Shown here: in pieces, positions 8,301-17,660 of the stretch
How positions within the stretch are numbered: the first letter of the stretch is position 1
How the letters are laid out: each line of letters starts with the position of its first letter
Assembly (NCBI GenBank): GCA_016197405.1
Contig: JACPVR010000013.1
Span: 124,001-188,000, forward strand
Source: Mycobacterium sp.
Lineage (GTDB): Bacteria > Actinomycetota > Actinomycetes > Mycobacteriales > Mycobacteriaceae
Length of the DNA stretch: 64,000 nucleotides
Direction: 5' to 3'
Translations under genes and position numbers: made by a program
Notes under the pieces: generated by a model
Database searches by the model: none
The model's input: the letters and a program-made list of their open reading frames with translations, nothing else
Told to the model about the DNA's origin: nothing

Positions 8301-8996
8301 ATGACCACCACGACCCTCGCGCTCATGCCGGACTTCCTGGACCCGCTGACGCTGCTGGGGTATTTCGGCACCTGGGCGCTGGTGGGTCTGCTGGTGGTGG
8401 TTTTCATCGAATCCGGCGTGCTGTTCCCGGTGCTGCCCGGCGACTCGCTGCTCTTCGTCGCGGGCATGCTGGCCGCGGGTAACGCCGCACAGGCCGAGAC
8501 CGTGCAGACCAACTTCGCGTTGTGGCAGCTCCTGCTGTTCATCCCGATCGCCGCGATCGCCGGCAGCCAGGTCGGGTATTGGATCGGCCGCAGTCTCGGC
8601 ACGTCGATGTTCAAACCGACCAATCGCGTCCTCAAGCAGAAGTATCTGGACGAGGCGCACGCCTTCTTCGAGGAGCGCGGGCCGTTCGCGATCGTGCTGG
8701 GCCGGTTCGTGCCGATCGTGCGGACCCTGGTGCCGATCACCGCCGGCGCGGCCCGGATGAATTACGGGGTGTTCACCCTGTTCAACATCATCGGTGCCGT
8801 GGTGTGGGGTGTGGGCCTGACGCTGCTGGGTTACTGGTTGGGCCAGTTCGAGATCATCCAGAAACTGCTGGAGCCGATCTTCATCGTCATCGTGCTGGCC
8901 TCGGTCGCACCGATCTTCCTGGAGTGGTACAAGCGCCGCAAAGCCGCCAAACGCGCCGGCCCGGTGGCCGACGAGCCTGCCGGCGAGCAGTCCTAG
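8301..8996 (+). CDS. DedA-family membrane protein, Rv0364-like
   Basis: This integral membrane protein of 231 residues belongs to the DedA/VTT family, which is linked to lipid-carrier scrambling, membrane homeostasis and peptide resistance. Family signatures visible are FIESGVLFPVLPGDSLLF in the first re-entrant segment, and GRFVPIVRTLVPITAGAARM with the conserved R..P..R..P pattern. I choose ATG 8301 over the in-frame TTG at 8292. Its stop overlaps the converging LLM gene by four bases. Rv0364 follows fba in M. tuberculosis, matching this layout. Confidence 0.93.
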   Translation: MTTTTLALMPDFLDPLTLLGYFGTWALVGLLVVVFIESGVLFPVLPGDSLLFVAGMLAAGNAAQAETVQTNFALWQLLLFIPIAAIAGSQVGYWIGRSLGTSMFKPTNRVLKQKYLDEAHAFFEERGPFAIVLGRFVPIVRTLVPITAGAARMNYGVFTLFNIIGAVVWGVGLTLLGYWLGQFEIIQKLLEPIFIVIVLASVAPIFLEWYKRRKAAKRAGPVADEPAGEQS

Positions 8997-9904
8997 CCGG
9001 ACAGCCCCAGGGCCTTGGCCAGGGTGCGCAGCGCGGGACGCGGATCGGCGGTCGGGTTGTCGCCGAGCACCTGCACGACGACGTGATCGGCGCCCGCCTC
9101 CAGATGTGCGCGCACCGGTGCCGCCGCATCGTCGACCGAACCCATGCCGACCAGCGCCCGGGTCAGTCGGTCCGAGCCGCCGCGAACCAGATCCGACTCG
9201 TCGAAACCCTGACGTAGCCAGGAGTTCCGGTAGTTGGGCAGACCGCTGTAGACGTTGAGATGTCCGTGCGCATTGCGCAGCTGCTCGTCGTCGTCACCGC
9301 CGATGACGACGGCCTGTTCGGAGACGATCCATTTGTCCGGGCCGAGGATGTCGCGTGTGCGGGCGGACTGCTCGGGTAGCACCAGGTAGGGGTGGGCGCC
9401 GTCGGCGTGGGTACCGGACAGTTCGATCATCCTGGGTCCCAGCGCCGCGAGCAGCCGGGTCGGCCGACCCGATCCGGGTTCGATCTGCTCGGGCACGGCG
9501 GCCATCTTGTCCAGGTAGCTGCGCATGGTCGCCAGTGGTTTGTCGTAGACACCGCCGAAACCGTGCTCGACGAGTGGGGCGTGGCTCACCCCGAGCCCGA
9601 GCACGAACCGGCCGGGGTGCAGGGCCGTCAGGGTGCGGGCGCCGGTCTCGGCTGCCGACGCGGCGCGTGCGTGGATGTTGGCGATACCGGTGCCCACCAC
9701 CAGCCGTTCGGTGGCCGCCAGGAACGCCGCGGACTGGGTCAGGCACTCCTTGCCGGTGACCTCGGGGATGAACAGCGAGCCGTAACCCAGTTCCTCGATC
9801 TCGCGGGCCACCGCCTGCGCGTCGGTGATGGACCAGGTGTCACTGGCCCACCAGACGCCGATGGTGGCCGGGAAATCGATGCGGGCGCGCTCGGTGGTCG
9901 TCAC
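8993..9904 (-). CDS. LLM-class F420-dependent oxidoreductase
   Basis: This luciferase-like flavin/F420 enzyme of 303 residues probably has a TIM-barrel fold. It begins MTTTERARIDFPATIGVWWA. Segments such as ELGYGSLFIPEVTGKE, GTGIANIHARAA and FVLGLGVSHAPLVE match the actinobacterial subfamily assigned to coenzyme F420. Mycobacteria hold many such enzymes for redox steps on unknown substrates. The gene lies divergent to the P450 gene with about 90 bases between their starts, so both may respond to the same signal, perhaps the nearby TetR protein. Confidence 0.88.
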   Translation of the reverse strand: MTTTERARIDFPATIGVWWASDTWSITDAQAVAREIEELGYGSLFIPEVTGKECLTQSAAFLAATERLVVGTGIANIHARAASAAETGARTLTALHPGRFVLGLGVSHAPLVEHGFGGVYDKPLATMRSYLDKMAAVPEQIEPGSGRPTRLLAALGPRMIELSGTHADGAHPYLVLPEQSARTRDILGPDKWIVSEQAVVIGGDDDEQLRNAHGHLNVYSGLPNYRNSWLRQGFDESDLVRGGSDRLTRALVGMGSVDDAAAPVRAHLEAGADHVVVQVLGDNPTADPRPALRTLAKALGLSG

Positions 9905-9996
9905 GGTTCGATGCTAGGCGGCGCTCTGACCATACGTCCGATGTGGTTGATGTATGGTTTGGGTGAGACGACCATCACAGCCCCGGAAGGACCGCG

Positions 9997-11250
9997 ATGA
10001 CGAGCACCCTCGGTTCCCCATCGACCTTCGGCGACGATTTCGACTTCGTCGATCCGGACATGATGCAGCGCGGATTCCCGTTGCAGCAGTTCGCCGAGCT
10101 GCGCCGGACCGCGCCGGTGTGGTGGAACGCCCAGGCGCCCGGGACCGGCGGGTTCTACGACGGCGGCTTCTGGGTCATCAGCCGCCACGAGCACATCAAG
10201 GCGATATCACGCGACAACGACAACTGGTCCACCAACGACAACGGTGTGGTGATCAGCTTTTTCGACGGCATGGAACCGGAGATCATCGAGCAGACCAAGG
10301 CGCTGCTGATCAACCACGATCCGCCGGAGCACTCCCGGCTGCGCAAGCTGGTCTCCAGATTGTTCACCCCGCGCGGGGTCAACGAACTCGAGGACAAGCT
10401 GCGCGGCGCGGCGTACCGCATCGTCGAGGAGGCCCGCGACAAGGGCAGCGGCGACTTCATCGAGGATGTGGCCGCCAAACTGCCGGTCCTGGCGATCGCC
10501 GATCTGATCGGGGTGCCCGAGGCCGACCGCGAGCCGTTCTTCGGCTGGGCCAACTCCTGCATCAACTTCACCGACCCCGACGCCCAGACCGAGGACCCGG
10601 CGGTCGCCAGCGCCAACCTGCTCGGCTACGCCTACGCGATGGCCGAGGACCGGCGCAAGAATCCGACCGACGATATCGTCACCATGCTGGTGCAGGCCGA
10701 CAATGAAGATGGAGCGGGCGATCCGCTCACCGAGGCCGAGTTCGGCTTCTTCGTCATGCTGCTGGCGGTGGCGGGCAACGAGACCACCCGCAACGCCGTC
10801 ACGCACGGGATGAATGCGTTCCTCGACTTCCCCGACCAGTGGGAGCTCTACAAGTCGCAGCGACCCAAGACCGCGGCCGACGAGATCGTCCGGTGGGCCA
10901 CCCCGGTGAACTGTTTCCAGCGCACCGCACGCAATGACATCGAGTTGGGCGGTGCGCAGATCCGCAAAGGCCAACGGGTCGGATTGTTCTACGGCTCAGC
11001 CAATTTCGACGAAGATGTGTTCGAGGAGCCGCGCACCTTCGACATCCTGCGCAGCCCCAACCCGCATGTCGGATTCGGCGGCAACGGCACCCATTTCTGC
11101 ATCGGCGCCAACCTGGCCCGGATGGAGATAGCGCTGATGTTCGACGCCATCGCCGACACCATCCCCGACATCACCAAGAGGGCCGAGCCGACCCGAGTTC
11201 GTTCACCATGGCTCAACGGCCTCAAGACATTCGAGGTCGATTACCGCTGA
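9997..11250 (+). CDS. Cytochrome P450, CYP125-like
   Basis: This haem monooxygenase of 417 residues carries all P450 landmarks: AGNETTRNA in the I-helix, EIVRW (ExxR), and the haem loop FGGNGTHFCIGAN with the Cys ligand. Several stretches (WWNAQAPGTGGFYDGGFW, ADEIVRWATPVNCFQRTA, GQRVGLFYGSANFDEDVF) recall the CYP125 family, which oxidises the cholesterol side-chain terminus. I assign family resemblance from memory, not a specific substrate. Start ATG 9997 follows GGAAGGACCGCG. Its 3' end overlaps the converging TetR gene by ten bases, making that regulator a candidate controller. Confidence 0.92.
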   Translation: MTSTLGSPSTFGDDFDFVDPDMMQRGFPLQQFAELRRTAPVWWNAQAPGTGGFYDGGFWVISRHEHIKAISRDNDNWSTNDNGVVISFFDGMEPEIIEQTKALLINHDPPEHSRLRKLVSRLFTPRGVNELEDKLRGAAYRIVEEARDKGSGDFIEDVAAKLPVLAIADLIGVPEADREPFFGWANSCINFTDPDAQTEDPAVASANLLGYAYAMAEDRRKNPTDDIVTMLVQADNEDGAGDPLTEAEFGFFVMLLAVAGNETTRNAVTHGMNAFLDFPDQWELYKSQRPKTAADEIVRWATPVNCFQRTARNDIELGGAQIRKGQRVGLFYGSANFDEDVFEEPRTFDILRSPNPHVGFGGNGTHFCIGANLARMEIALMFDAIADTIPDITKRAEPTRVRSPWLNGLKTFEVDYR

Positions 11251-11843
11251 GCGGCCACGGCCGAGCCGACCCAGCGGCGCAGGTATGCCCGCAGGGCGGC
11301 GCCGTCGCGCGGCGGGTCACCCGGATCGACGATGAAGGACTGGATGGTCCGCAGGATGAACTCGATCAGTTCGTCGAGTGCGGCATCGTCGTAACCGTAT
11401 GCGGCCCAATCGACATCGAACCGGTCCAGCATCGAACGGCCGAACAGCCGGGCCTGCTCGGAGGTGATGGCCACCGAGAACCGGGTGGGGCGCAGTGGCG
11501 ACAACAGCAGGCTCAGATGCGGCGTCTCCGGCAGCGTCTCCAGTACGTAGGACATACCTTCGGTGACGGCGGACACCGGATCGGTGATACCGCGCAGCTC
11601 GTTCTCGATGCGGTCCAGGAAGGTCGAGACCGATGCCACGGCGGCGGCCTCCATCAATGCCTCGGCATTCGGGAAGTACCGGTACACGGTCTGCCGGATC
11701 ACCCCGAGCGCCCTGGCCACGTCGGCGATGCCGATCTCCTGGCGGGTCTGGTCGATCAGCACGACGGCGGCGGCGACGATCCGGTCCACCGCCTCCTGAT
11801 CCGATCCGGGCGGCGTCCCACCCCAACCGTGCCTGCGCGCCAT
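11241..11843 (-). CDS. TetR-family regulator
   Basis: This regulator of 200 residues has an N-terminal helix-turn-helix (IGIADVARALGVIRQTVYRYFPN, residues about 38-60). The ligand-binding C-terminus is unrelated to named families. I choose ATG 11843 (MARRHGWGGTPPGSD), two bases after the XdhC stop; 21 upstream codons are open but overlap XdhC. It is probably the last gene of the acetoacetyl-CoA synthetase, XdhC, TetR series and overlaps the P450 gene tail to tail. Likely targets are the P450 and LLM genes, though I see no clear palindrome between their starts. Confidence 0.9.
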   Translation of the reverse strand: MARRHGWGGTPPGSDQEAVDRIVAAAVVLIDQTRQEIGIADVARALGVIRQTVYRYFPNAEALMEAAAVASVSTFLDRIENELRGITDPVSAVTEGMSYVLETLPETPHLSLLLSPLRPTRFSVAITSEQARLFGRSMLDRFDVDWAAYGYDDAALDELIEFILRTIQSFIVDPGDPPRDGAALRAYLRRWVGSAVAAQR

Positions 11844-11845
11844 GA

Positions 11846-12967
11846 TCAGTCGTCCCGGTGGATCGGGCCGTCGACGCGGCCCAACGGCAGACCGCCGCCA
11901 CCCCACCGCCGCGCGATGATCTCCGCGGCGATCGAGACCGCGGTCTCCTCCGGGGTGCGACCACCCAGATCCAGACCTATCGGGCTGGACAACCGAGCCA
12001 GTTCGGCGGCGCCGAGACCGGCCTCGACCAGACGCGCCAATCGGTCCTCGTGCGTGCGCCGCGAACCCATCGCCCCGATATATGCCACCTCCGGCAGCCG
12101 TAAGGCCACCTCCAGCAAGGGGACATCGAACTTCGGGTCATGTGTCAGGACGCAGATCACGGTGCGCGCGTCGAGCGCACCCGCGGCGGCCTGCGCCGCC
12201 AGATAGCGATGCGGCCAATCCACCACGACCTCGTCGGCGGTCGGGAACCGCGCGGCGGTGGCGAACACCGGACGCGCATCGCACACCGTCACCCGGTAAC
12301 CCAGGAAGGCACCCTGTGCCGCCACGGCGGCGGCGAAGTCGATGGCGCCGAAAACCAGCATCCGGGGTCGCGGCGCATAACTGGTGACGAAGACCTCCAT
12401 GCCCAGACCGCGGCGCTGGCCGTCGGGCCCGTAGGTCAGCACGTCACTGCGGCCCGCCGCCAGCAGTCCGCGCGCATCGTCGGTCACCGCGGCATCGGCG
12501 CGCGCCGAGCCCAGCGATCCCGATACCCGGTCGGCGTGCAGCACCAGACGGCGACCCACCCACGTGCGGTCGGGATGCGCGATCACCGTGGCCACCGCCA
12601 CCGGCCGGTGGCGTTCGACATCGTCTGCGACGGCAGCCAATTCGCCGAAAGTGCGCTGCGACACCGGTTCCACGAAGATGTCGAGGGTCCCGCCGCAGGT
12701 CAGCCCGACCTGCAGGGCCGCCTCGTCGCTGACGCCGTAGCGCTGCAACACCGGGGTGCCGGAACCGGTGACCTCGGTGGCCAGGTCGTAGACCGCACCT
12801 TCGACGCAGCCGCCCGAGACCGAGCCGCTCACCGTGCCGTCCGGTGCGACGATCATCGCCGCCCCCGGCAACCGGGGCGCCGAGGAGAAGGTGCGCACCA
12901 CCGTTGCCACCCCGGCGGTCTGTCCACCCCGCCATACCGTCAGCAGGTCATTGAGCACGTCGCGCAC
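11846..12967 (-). CDS. XdhC/CoxI-family protein (molybdoenzyme maturation factor-like)
   Basis: XdhC/CoxI proteins bind sulfurated molybdenum cofactor and help insert it into xanthine-dehydrogenase or CO-dehydrogenase-type enzymes. The protein has 373 residues. The N-terminal domain holds the family motif GSVSGGCVEG. The C-terminal Rossmann domain begins MLVFGAIDFAAAVAAQGAFL and contains VICVLTHDPKFD and AYIGAMGSRRTH. I start at GTG 12967 (MRDVLNDLLTVW), 13 bases after the upstream gene. M. tuberculosis Rv0376c is the likely counterpart. No molybdoenzyme subunit gene lies in the window, so the client is encoded elsewhere. Confidence 0.88.
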   Translation of the reverse strand: MRDVLNDLLTVWRGGQTAGVATVVRTFSSAPRLPGAAMIVAPDGTVSGSVSGGCVEGAVYDLATEVTGSGTPVLQRYGVSDEAALQVGLTCGGTLDIFVEPVSQRTFGELAAVADDVERHRPVAVATVIAHPDRTWVGRRLVLHADRVSGSLGSARADAAVTDDARGLLAAGRSDVLTYGPDGQRRGLGMEVFVTSYAPRPRMLVFGAIDFAAAVAAQGAFLGYRVTVCDARPVFATAARFPTADEVVVDWPHRYLAAQAAAGALDARTVICVLTHDPKFDVPLLEVALRLPEVAYIGAMGSRRTHEDRLARLVEAGLGAAELARLSSPIGLDLGGRTPEETAVSIAAEIIARRWGGGGLPLGRVDGPIHRDD

Positions 12968-12980
12968 TGTTCGAGAACTA

Positions 12981-14930
12981 TCAGTTCCGGGAGTATTGCG
13001 CGAATCCGGCGAGCAGATCCGGGCGGTCCACAGCGCTGGCCGACACCACATCCCCGGGCGCGGCGCCGAGCAGGATCCGTTTGATCGGGATCTCCAGACG
13101 CTTGCCGGTCATGGTGCGCGGGATACCGGACACCGCCAGGATCGCGTCGGGTACATGCCGCGGTGACGCACCGGTGCGAATCGACGCGGTGATCCGCGAT
13201 CGCAGATCGTCGTCGAGTTCGGCGCCGTCGGCCAGCGCCACGAACAGCGGCATCCAGTAGCCGCCGTCGTCCTGCTCCACCCCGACCACCAGGCAATCGC
13301 TGATCTCGGGCATCCGCTCGACGGCGTTGTAGATCTCGGCACTGCCCATCCGCACGCCGCCGCGGTTGAGCGTGGCATCACTGCGGCCGTGCACCACGAC
13401 CGAGCCGCGATCGGTGATCGTCAGCCAGTCGCCGTGACACCACACACCCGGGTACTTCTCGAAATATGCGGCGCGGTAACGACTTCCGTCGGGATCGTTC
13501 CAGAACGACACCGGCATCGACGGCATCGGCTTGGTGATCACCAATTCGCCGGGCGAGTCGATCACCGCGGTGCCGCCCTCCTCCCAGGCTTCCACGGCCG
13601 CACCGAGCGACAGGCAGGACAGCTCACCGGCGACCACCGGCATCAGCGGGCTGCTGCCGATGAACGCGGTCACCACATCGGTTCCGCCACTGCAGGATTG
13701 AACCGGAATCTGTTTGCCCACGCCCTCCTGGACCCAGCGGAATCCAGCGGCGGGCAGGGGTGATCCGGTCGAGCCCACCGAGCGCAGTGCGCTCAGGTCG
13801 TAGCCACCCTTGTCCGGAATACCGGGATGGAGTTCCTCTTTCGCGCACGCCAGCAGGTAACCGGCGCCGGCCCCGAATACGTCGACACCGTGGCGGGCCA
13901 CCACCTGCCACATACCGTCGGTGGCCGGGTAGGTCGGGCTGCCGTCGTAGAGCACTATGGTCGATCCCACCAGGAGCCCGCCGACCTGGAAGTTCCACAT
14001 CATCCAGCTGGTCGTGGTGTACCAGCAGAACCGGTCCTGTGGCTTCAGATCGAGTTGCAGCCCAAGGTATTTCACGTGTTCGAGCAGCACGCCACCGTGC
14101 CCGTGCACGATTCCCTTGGGGGTCCCGGTGGTACCAGAAGAGAACAGCACCCACAGCGGGTGCGCGAAAGGCACCGGGGTGACCTGAAGTTCGGCGTCAC
14201 CGGCCACGGCATCGGCCCATGCGGTGGTGTCCTCGATCGGCACGCCGACCCGGGGAACCACCACGGTGGCCTTCAGGGTCGGCAATGCCGAACGGATCTC
14301 GGCGATATCGGCGCGCTTGTCGTGCTGCTTGCCGCCGTAGACCGTACCGTCGGCGACCACCAGCACCGTCGGTTCGAGCTGCCCCAGCCGGGCGGTGACG
14401 CCGGCAACCGCCAGATCGGGGTTGCACACCGCCCAGGTCGCACCGATGCTGGCAGCCGCGAGGAACGCGACGACAGTCTCACCGATATTGGGCAGGTAGC
14501 CCACCACCCGGTCACCCGGGCCGACACCGACACTGCGCAGGTAGGCCGCCAGGCCCGCGGTCTCCGACCGCAGCCGTTCCCACGACCACTCGACGGCGCC
14601 GTCCTCACCGGCCACCACCATCGCGGGCCGCTCATCGGACGCGTGCCGGAAGACCTGGTCGACGTAGTTCAGCGTGGCACCGGTGAACCATTGCGCACCA
14701 GGCATTTCCGAGCTCGTGAGCACCTCGTCGACCGGTGTGCGGGACGCGATGTCGTAGAAGTCCCAGACCGCTTCCCAGAACCAGGCGACATCGCTGACCG
14801 ACGCCGACCACAGCGACCGGTAGTCGGCATAATCCCCGCGGTCGGTATCGCGCAGCCAGTCCATGAACCGGGTGAGGCTGGCCTCCGCGACGGTCTTGAC
14901 ATCGGGCGTCCAGCCCCCTGGCTCACTCAT
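12981..14930 (-). CDS. Acetoacetyl-CoA synthetase
   Basis: This ANL-superfamily adenylating enzyme of 649 residues activates acetoacetate (or a similar short acid) to its CoA ester with ATP. The AMP-binding loop is LFSSGTTGTPKGIVHGHGG. The YTTTSWMMWNFQVGGLL segment and the C-terminal catalytic Lys in TMTGKRLEIPIKR are typical of acetoacetate-CoA ligases. ATG 14930 overlaps the end of the GH76 gene by eight bases, so the two are translationally linked. It may serve ketone-body or leucine-derived carbon use, or feed the sterol-side-chain carbon flow implied by the nearby P450; the latter is inference. Confidence 0.93.
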   Translation of the reverse strand: MSEPGGWTPDVKTVAEASLTRFMDWLRDTDRGDYADYRSLWSASVSDVAWFWEAVWDFYDIASRTPVDEVLTSSEMPGAQWFTGATLNYVDQVFRHASDERPAMVVAGEDGAVEWSWERLRSETAGLAAYLRSVGVGPGDRVVGYLPNIGETVVAFLAAASIGATWAVCNPDLAVAGVTARLGQLEPTVLVVADGTVYGGKQHDKRADIAEIRSALPTLKATVVVPRVGVPIEDTTAWADAVAGDAELQVTPVPFAHPLWVLFSSGTTGTPKGIVHGHGGVLLEHVKYLGLQLDLKPQDRFCWYTTTSWMMWNFQVGGLLVGSTIVLYDGSPTYPATDGMWQVVARHGVDVFGAGAGYLLACAKEELHPGIPDKGGYDLSALRSVGSTGSPLPAAGFRWVQEGVGKQIPVQSCSGGTDVVTAFIGSSPLMPVVAGELSCLSLGAAVEAWEEGGTAVIDSPGELVITKPMPSMPVSFWNDPDGSRYRAAYFEKYPGVWCHGDWLTITDRGSVVVHGRSDATLNRGGVRMGSAEIYNAVERMPEISDCLVVGVEQDDGGYWMPLFVALADGAELDDDLRSRITASIRTGASPRHVPDAILAVSGIPRTMTGKRLEIPIKRILLGAAPGDVVSASAVDRPDLLAGFAQYSRN

Positions 14931-16089
14931 CGGCATCCTCGTCCTCGGTGGCTTCACCGGTCTCGGCGTCAGCGTCGGCGACCGAAGCCACCGTGTGGGC
15001 GGCTTCCATCAGCATCCAGCCTGACAGTTGTACCGACAGATCGCGTTCGGGCGATTCCGAGGAGTTGACCGCACCTTCGACGAACTGCGCCTCGGCACCG
15101 CCGGCCGCGGGGACCACGGCCGTGCGGTCCCAGAACGCGCCGAACAGCGGCAGCCCGTCGACGGTCTGGCGGTAGTCCCATGCCGACTGCGCCGAGCGCA
15201 GCACCACCTCGGCGGCGGTGGCTCTGGCCGCGACGTCCTCGGCCGAGTCCCCCGGCAGCGTGGTGGCGGCAAGCGCCAGGTAGCGCGCGGTGACACCGGA
15301 GAACAAGCCACCGTCGCCACCGCCTGCGCCCTTGAGCACACCCTCGGGAGCCATCTCGGTGCTGATCGCGGCGATGAGCCTGCGCGCCCGCATCGCATGC
15401 CGTTCATCGGCGGTGCGCACCGCCAGCTCGGTCTCCAATCCGACGACCACACCCTGGCAGTAGGTGTACTGCGCGCGCACCAGCGATCCCGCCTTGATGC
15501 CGTCGAAGACCAGATGGGTTTCAGGGTCGATGAGCACCTCGTCGATCCAGTCGGCCATCTGCTGCGCCCGGCGCAGCCGGTCGGCGTAGCGGGCCAGGAA
15601 TATCCCGGCCGGCCCGTTGGCCGGGGCGTTGAAGAACTGGTCCTGCTTGCGCCACGGGATACCGCCGCCGTCCTCGGGCACCCAGGCGTTGACGAACTGA
15701 TCGGCCAGTTTGGCCAGCGCACGGGGTCGCTCGACCCCCGCCAGCCGCCCGGCGCGCTCGATGGCCAGCGCCAGCCAGGCCATATCGTCGTAGTAGTCGT
15801 TGACCCAGGACCCGATGTTGCGCAACCGGTGTCCGCGGACCTGGCGGGCGATGGATTGCACCCGTTCGGGTTTGGGGTCACGGATCTGGGCGTCGACGAG
15901 GCAGTCCAGCAGATGCGCCTGCCACCAGTAGTGCCAGGTGCCGAAACGTTTGTCGCGTTTGGCCGGTGGCCAGGCCACCACGCCGAGTTGGGTGCCGGGC
16001 AGACCCCACAGCTTCTTCAGATGACGCGCCGCGATCGCGGCTTCCGCGGATGCCGCACGGTTGGCCCATACCTGATCCATGTGTGGCAT
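14923..16089 (-). CDS. Glycoside hydrolase family 76 protein, Rv0365c-like
   Basis: GH76 enzymes are endo-alpha-1,6-mannanases; in mycobacteria the natural target may be mannan-containing glycolipids. The protein has 388 residues with the (alpha/alpha)6-like Trp/Tyr-rich sequence and the signature paired Asp in NDYYDDMAWLALA, which supplies the catalytic acids. No signal peptide is visible, so it may act in the cytosol or be exported atypically. The C-terminal tail is very acidic (EDEDADE). Start ATG 16089, or ATG 16080 three codons on. It lies seven bases downstream of the TrmH gene in a probable operon. Confidence 0.88.
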   Translation of the reverse strand: MPHMDQVWANRAASAEAAIAARHLKKLWGLPGTQLGVVAWPPAKRDKRFGTWHYWWQAHLLDCLVDAQIRDPKPERVQSIARQVRGHRLRNIGSWVNDYYDDMAWLALAIERAGRLAGVERPRALAKLADQFVNAWVPEDGGGIPWRKQDQFFNAPANGPAGIFLARYADRLRRAQQMADWIDEVLIDPETHLVFDGIKAGSLVRAQYTYCQGVVVGLETELAVRTADERHAMRARRLIAAISTEMAPEGVLKGAGGGDGGLFSGVTARYLALAATTLPGDSAEDVAARATAAEVVLRSAQSAWDYRQTVDGLPLFGAFWDRTAVVPAAGGAEAQFVEGAVNSSESPERDLSVQLSGWMLMEAAHTVASVADADAETGEATEDEDADE

Positions 16090-16095
16090 CCTGCC

Positions 16096-16749
16096 TTACC
16101 AGGCCTGGTCGAGATCACCCCATTGCCTGATCCAGGCATGCATGGCGATCCCCGCCGCGACCGAGACGTTGATACTGCGTGTGGAGCCGAACTGGGCTAT
16201 CGACACCAGCAGTGCGGCACCGTCGCGGACCCGTTCGGACAGGCCCGGCCCCTCGGACCCGAACAACAACAAGCAGTCTTGCGGTAGCGGTGTCTGTTCC
16301 AGCCGTACCGACCCGGGCACGTTGTCGACGGCGACGACCTGCAGGCCGGCGTGTTCGGCGTAGTCCAGCAGCTCGTCGGTGGTGTCATGGTGTGCCAAGC
16401 GCTGATATCGGTCGGTCACCATGGCGCCGCGCCGATTCCAGCGCCGCCGTCCCACGATGTGGACGGTGTCGACGGCGAATGCGTTCGCGGTGCGCACCAC
16501 ACCACCGATGTTGGCATCGTTGCCAAAATTCTCGATAGCTATATGTAACTTGTGCCGGCGCTTGTCGATATCGGCGATGATCGCCTCGCGCGTCCAGTAC
16601 CGGTAAGCGTCGACGACATTGCGGTGGTCACCGTCGTCGAGTAGCTCCCGGTCGTAGCGCGGATCGTCGGGAACCGGCTCGTCGTGTTCGTCGCTCCACG
16701 GGCCGACGCCGGCCGGCGCACCCCATTCGGTCGGTCCCGGCTCGGTCAT
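16096..16749 (-). CDS. TrmH/SpoU-type RNA 2'-O-methyltransferase, Rv0380c-like
   Basis: This SPOUT-fold enzyme transfers methyl groups from SAM to a ribose 2'-OH of tRNA or rRNA. The 217-residue protein has the three motifs: NFGNDANIGGVVRTANAF (motif 1), LLLFGSEGPGLSE (motif 2) and STRSINVSVAAGIAMHAW (motif 3), which form the knotted cofactor site. I use ATG 16749 (MTEPGPTEWGAPAG), which overlaps the lipoprotein stop as ATGA; upstream codons belong to the lipoprotein in another frame. The exact RNA target is unknown. Confidence 0.92.
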   Translation of the reverse strand: MTEPGPTEWGAPAGVGPWSDEHDEPVPDDPRYDRELLDDGDHRNVVDAYRYWTREAIIADIDKRRHKLHIAIENFGNDANIGGVVRTANAFAVDTVHIVGRRRWNRRGAMVTDRYQRLAHHDTTDELLDYAEHAGLQVVAVDNVPGSVRLEQTPLPQDCLLLFGSEGPGLSERVRDGAALLVSIAQFGSTRSINVSVAAGIAMHAWIRQWGDLDQAW

Positions 16750-17660
16750 CTGGCCGGTTCCGTCGTCCAGACCGCGGCGTGTGTCCCGGCCACCGAGACG
16801 GTCGCATACAGCAGCGCCGCGTTGATCTCGCCCTGCGTGCACAGCGACGCGGCGACCTGCACCGCATCCAGCGAGGCATCCGGCAGCACCAGCACCGAGG
16901 CGCCGTATGCCGAGCACGCCGGATTGAGCCCCGGTGGCGGCAAGGACGGGGCCGCCAGCAGCATCAGCGGACCGCCGCGGGTCGCCGACTGATCGCGGTA
17001 TTCGGCCGCCAGACCATCGGCCCGCAGGCCCAGCAACATGTAGCCGTTACCGGTGAACGCCGCCGGGTCACCGAGGGCCTCGGGCGACAGCGGGGTGCCG
17101 TCGACACGCCATCCCTCGACGCTTGTGGTCGATACCGTCAGGCCGGTGTCATTGGTGTTGGTCGGCGGCAGACCCACCGGGAACGCGGCCGGATAGGCCA
17201 CTGTGGTGCCCGGTATCCGGTCTCGCGGCGAGTACACGTATACGCCGCGGACCTGGGTCTGATCGGTGAACGGGCCGAGGCAGACGGTACCGGTGATCCG
17301 GTCGGGTGACGGTGCGGCAAGCGGGGAGATGTCGGCCCCCTGCACCTGCGCGCAGCTGCCCATTCCCGTGGTCTCGATGGGATGGGCCAGCGCACCGTAG
17401 AGACCGAACCGGATATCGGCCGGATTGGCCCGCGGGGCGGCCGGATCCGCGGCGGCACCGTCGACATCGATCAGGACGTGGCCCGATTCGAACCGGAGAT
17501 TGGCGACCGAGAGATTCCAGCCCAGCACCGCGATCGACTCGCCGACCTTGGCCTGCTGGGCTCCGTAGGGGCGGGGAGGCGGCGCGGAGCCGGCGCACCC
17601 TGCAATCACCGACGCGAGCACCGAGACCGCGATCATGCGGCGCAGAAGAGCGGTGGACAA
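16746..17660 (-). CDS. Putative lipoprotein, Rv0381c-like
   Basis: This exported protein of 304 residues has a basic start (MSTALLRRM), a hydrophobic stretch and the lipobox VIAGC, with Cys22 as the predicted lipid-modified residue. The mature part is Pro/Gly-rich and probably beta-structured, with several Cys that could form disulfides. No enzymatic motif is seen. It overlaps the TrmH gene by four bases. In M. tuberculosis Rv0381c follows pyrE directly; here about 6 kb is inserted between them. The function is unknown. Confidence 0.82.
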   Translation of the reverse strand: MSTALLRRMIAVSVLASVIAGCAGSAPPPRPYGAQQAKVGESIAVLGWNLSVANLRFESGHVLIDVDGAAADPAAPRANPADIRFGLYGALAHPIETTGMGSCAQVQGADISPLAAPSPDRITGTVCLGPFTDQTQVRGVYVYSPRDRIPGTTVAYPAAFPVGLPPTNTNDTGLTVSTTSVEGWRVDGTPLSPEALGDPAAFTGNGYMLLGLRADGLAAEYRDQSATRGGPLMLLAAPSLPPPGLNPACSAYGASVLVLPDASLDAVQVAASLCTQGEINAALLYATVSVAGTHAAVWTTEPAR

